Below the pieces are notes generated by a model. That model saw only the letters and a list, made by a program, of their open reading frames with translations. It did not search any database and was not told the origin of the DNA. Of a stretch of 14,225 nucleotides of DNA, positions 12,993 to 14,225 are shown one piece after another. The position numbers and the translations under genes are program-made. Within the stretch, counting starts at the first letter, position 1. Every line of letters starts with the position of its first letter. The stretch lies in NCBI RefSeq assembly GCF_003248605.1, contig NZ_QFPF01000009.1, forward strand, positions 1-14,225. The letters are read 5' to 3'. Source of the DNA: Microbacterium sp. (GTDB lineage: Bacteria > Actinomycetota > Actinomycetes > Actinomycetales > Microbacteriaceae).

Positions 12993-13988
12993 GTGGACCT
13001 CGACGCGCTGACCGCGGCCCGCCAGGGCGAATGGCGGCGCCTGCGCGAGCTCGAACGCAGGCGGCGCCTGACCGGACCCGAGTCCGACGAGCTCGTGGCG
13101 CGATACCAGGCCGCTTCGGCGGATCTCGCCGAGATCAAGACATCCGCGGGCCGCTCGCCGCAGGCCGACGTCGTCTCGACCCTCATCGCGGGCGCCCGGA
13201 TGCGTCTGACCGCCGGCGCCGAGAACCCCTTGCGCGTGCTGCCGCGATTCTTCGCGCTGCAGTTGCCGGCCGCTCTCTACCGGGTGCGCTGGACGACGCT
13301 CGTCATCGCGACGGTCTTCGTGGCCGTGGTCGCCCTGATCGCGTTCTGGGTGTCGCGCGATCCGGTGCTGGTGGCGGCCCTGGGCGATCAGGCGTCGCTC
13401 GAGTACTACGCCGAGGAGGAGTTCACGGCGTACTACTCCGAGAACCCCGCGGCGGTCTTCGCCGGCACGGTGTGGACCAACAACGCCTGGATCGCGGCGC
13501 AGTGCGTGCTCTTCGGCATCACCGGCATCTGGCCGATCATGGTGCTCGTGCAGAACGCGGTGAGCGTCGGCATGGCGGCTGCGGTGATGTTCGCCTTCGA
13601 TCGCGGTGACGTGTTCGTGCTGTTCATCCTGCCCCACGGCCTGCTCGAGCTGACGAGCATCTTCGTGGCGGGTGCGGCCGGGCTCCACATCTTCTGGGCC
13701 TGGATCGCACCCGGCCCCCGCACGCGCGGCGAAGCTCTCGCTCAGGCGGGCAGGTCGCTGGCGACGGTCGCGATCGGGCTGGTGCTCGCTCTGCTGTTCT
13801 CGGGCCTCATCGAGGGGTTCGTCACGGCGCAGCCCTGGCCCTGGCCGATCAAGATCGGCATCGGGGCCCTCGCTCTCGGCCTCTTCCTGTTCTACATGCT
13901 GTGGGTCGGCGGCCGCGCGGCGCGAGCCGGCGAGACGGGCGACCTCACGGAGTGGGAAGCAGGAAGCCCGAGGCTCGTCGCGGGCTGA
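12993..13988 (+). CDS. Stage II sporulation protein M-like (SpoIIM/DUF95) membrane protein
   Basis: 331 aa from GTG 12993. Residues 1-95 are a soluble helical N-terminus (MDLDALTAARQGEWRRLREL), then about six membrane helices: 100-120, 153-180, 181-202, 207-238, 255-278 and 287-305. Conserved family marks are TNNAWIAAQCVLFGITG (162-178) and HGLLELTSIFVAGAAGL (215-231) with H215 and E219. The family is named after a Bacillus engulfment protein, but actinobacterial members sit with RDD, MoxR and DUF58 genes in non-sporulating species, so the role here is unknown, perhaps envelope-related. GTG is chosen because it follows TAGTTT by 7 nt and matches family N-termini; an in-frame extension upstream to 11841 would cross the RDD gene and repeats. 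It is followed by tandem repeats, not a gene. Confidence 0.88.
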   Translation: MDLDALTAARQGEWRRLRELERRRRLTGPESDELVARYQAASADLAEIKTSAGRSPQADVVSTLIAGARMRLTAGAENPLRVLPRFFALQLPAALYRVRWTTLVIATVFVAVVALIAFWVSRDPVLVAALGDQASLEYYAEEEFTAYYSENPAAVFAGTVWTNNAWIAAQCVLFGITGIWPIMVLVQNAVSVGMAAAVMFAFDRGDVFVLFILPHGLLELTSIFVAGAAGLHIFWAWIAPGPRTRGEALAQAGRSLATVAIGLVLALLFSGLIEGFVTAQPWPWPIKIGIGALALGLFLFYMLWVGGRAARAGETGDLTEWEAGSPRLVAG

Positions 13989-14017
13989 CGCGACAGCATC
14001 CTGCCCGCGCGTCGCGT
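13988..14017 (+). terminator. Possible weak hairpin after the SpoIIM-like gene
   Basis: ACGCGAC (13988-13994) can pair with GTCGCGT (14011-14017) round a 16-nt loop; GCCCGC/GCGGGC (14003-14008 with 14023-14028) is a competing stem. There is no T-run. Either could terminate transcription, but neither is compelling. Confidence 0.28.
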
Positions 14018-14024
14018 GTTGTGC

Positions 14025-14225
14025 GGGCGCGGGGATGCGGGGTGTTTGCCCATGTTGGGGCGTCGGGGCTGCGTTGGGGCGTGCTGCAGCGCGCCCCACG
14101 GTGGTTTGAACGCCCCGAGGCGAGTGGAGGGCGCGGGGATGCGGGGTGTTTGCCCATGTTGGGGCGTCGGGGCTGCGTTGGGGCGTGCTGCAGCGCGCCC
14201 CACGGTGGTTTGAACGCCCCGAGGC
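14025..14225. repeat. 104-bp perfect tandem repeat, at least 1.93 copies, running off the window
   Basis: Copy 1 is 14025-14128; copy 2 is 14129-14225, identical over its 97 visible bases and cut by the window end. Each unit carries a 22-bp near-palindrome, GGGGCG-T-GCTGCAGC-G-CGCCCC (14076-14097 and 14180-14201), symmetrical except for one T/G pair. Each also carries several TTGGGGCG/CGCCCC motifs. The period is not a multiple of three, so the array is unlikely to code. It starts 36 bp after the SpoIIM-like stop. The copy number is unknown. Confidence 0.88.

Noticed and set aside
12993..13988. Evidence of a sporulation pathway from the SpoIIM name
   Set aside because: The family is widespread in non-sporulating actinobacteria and no other sporulation gene is in the window; the WhiB-type regulator also occurs in non-sporulating species.
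14025..14225. CRISPR array or rolling-circle origin
   Set aside because: Units are contiguous identical 104-bp copies without variable spacers, and no cas or rep gene is present; it is a plain tandem repeat as far as visible.

Overview
The window looks like chromosome from a high-GC Gram-positive actinobacterium, most likely the family Microbacteriaceae (Microbacterium-like). The pointers are a WhiB-family Fe-S regulator, a DUF3499 / metallopeptidase-like divergent pair, a DUF5719 gene behind a giant membrane glycosyltransferase, a divergent RDD / SpoIIM-like pair, strong G/C third-position bias, and start codons placed 6-9 nt behind TANNNT boxes. The taxonomic call is inferred from gene content and protein similarity recalled by eye; no search was run.

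Layout. (1) 1-1160, minus: 5' part of a GlfT2-like galactofuranosyltransferase running off the left edge. (2) 1161-1750: an islet with a HigA-type antitoxin, a perfect operator-like palindrome and what looks like only the tail of its HigB toxin, bracketed by two identical 45-bp repeats. (3) 1751-4476, minus: two O-antigen-ligase/polymerase-like membrane proteins overlapping by ATGA; the downstream one ends inside the second 45-bp repeat. (4) 4521-5690, plus: mannose-6-phosphate isomerase manA, divergent from the ligases. (5) 5847-6167, plus: whiB (WhiB2/WhmD type) with a recognisable promoter and a strong terminator hairpin. (6) 6226-10994, plus: a two-gene operon of a 1118-aa GT2/multi-TM protein with an acidic Ser-Asp repeat tail, and a DUF5719 protein. 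(7) 11022-11741: divergent metallopeptidase-like gene and DUF3499 gene. (8) 11742-12137: no gene; tandem repeats and two copies of a long dyad. (9) 12138-13988: divergent RDD membrane protein and SpoIIM/DUF95-type membrane protein sharing a 7-bp promoter core. (10) 13989-14225: a perfect 104-bp tandem repeat that runs off the right edge.

How it fits together. The left half is envelope polysaccharide chemistry: a galactofuranose polymerase, two lipid-linked glycan ligase/polymerase candidates and ManA, which feeds fructose-6-P to mannose-6-P and so to GDP-mannose. The middle (manA, whiB, glycosyltransferase, DUF5719, metallopeptidase, DUF3499) corresponds to a conserved actinobacterial neighbourhood (manA-...-Rv3258c-Rv3259-whiB2 in M. 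tuberculosis) that links wall sugar supply with division and septation control.

No CRISPR array, tRNA, rRNA, transposase or complete mobile element is visible. I found no convincing new multi-gene system. The most interesting signals are non-coding: the repeat-bracketed orphan antitoxin with a residual toxin end, the symmetrical bidirectional leaderless promoter, a recurrent leaderless promoter design, and several repeat families.
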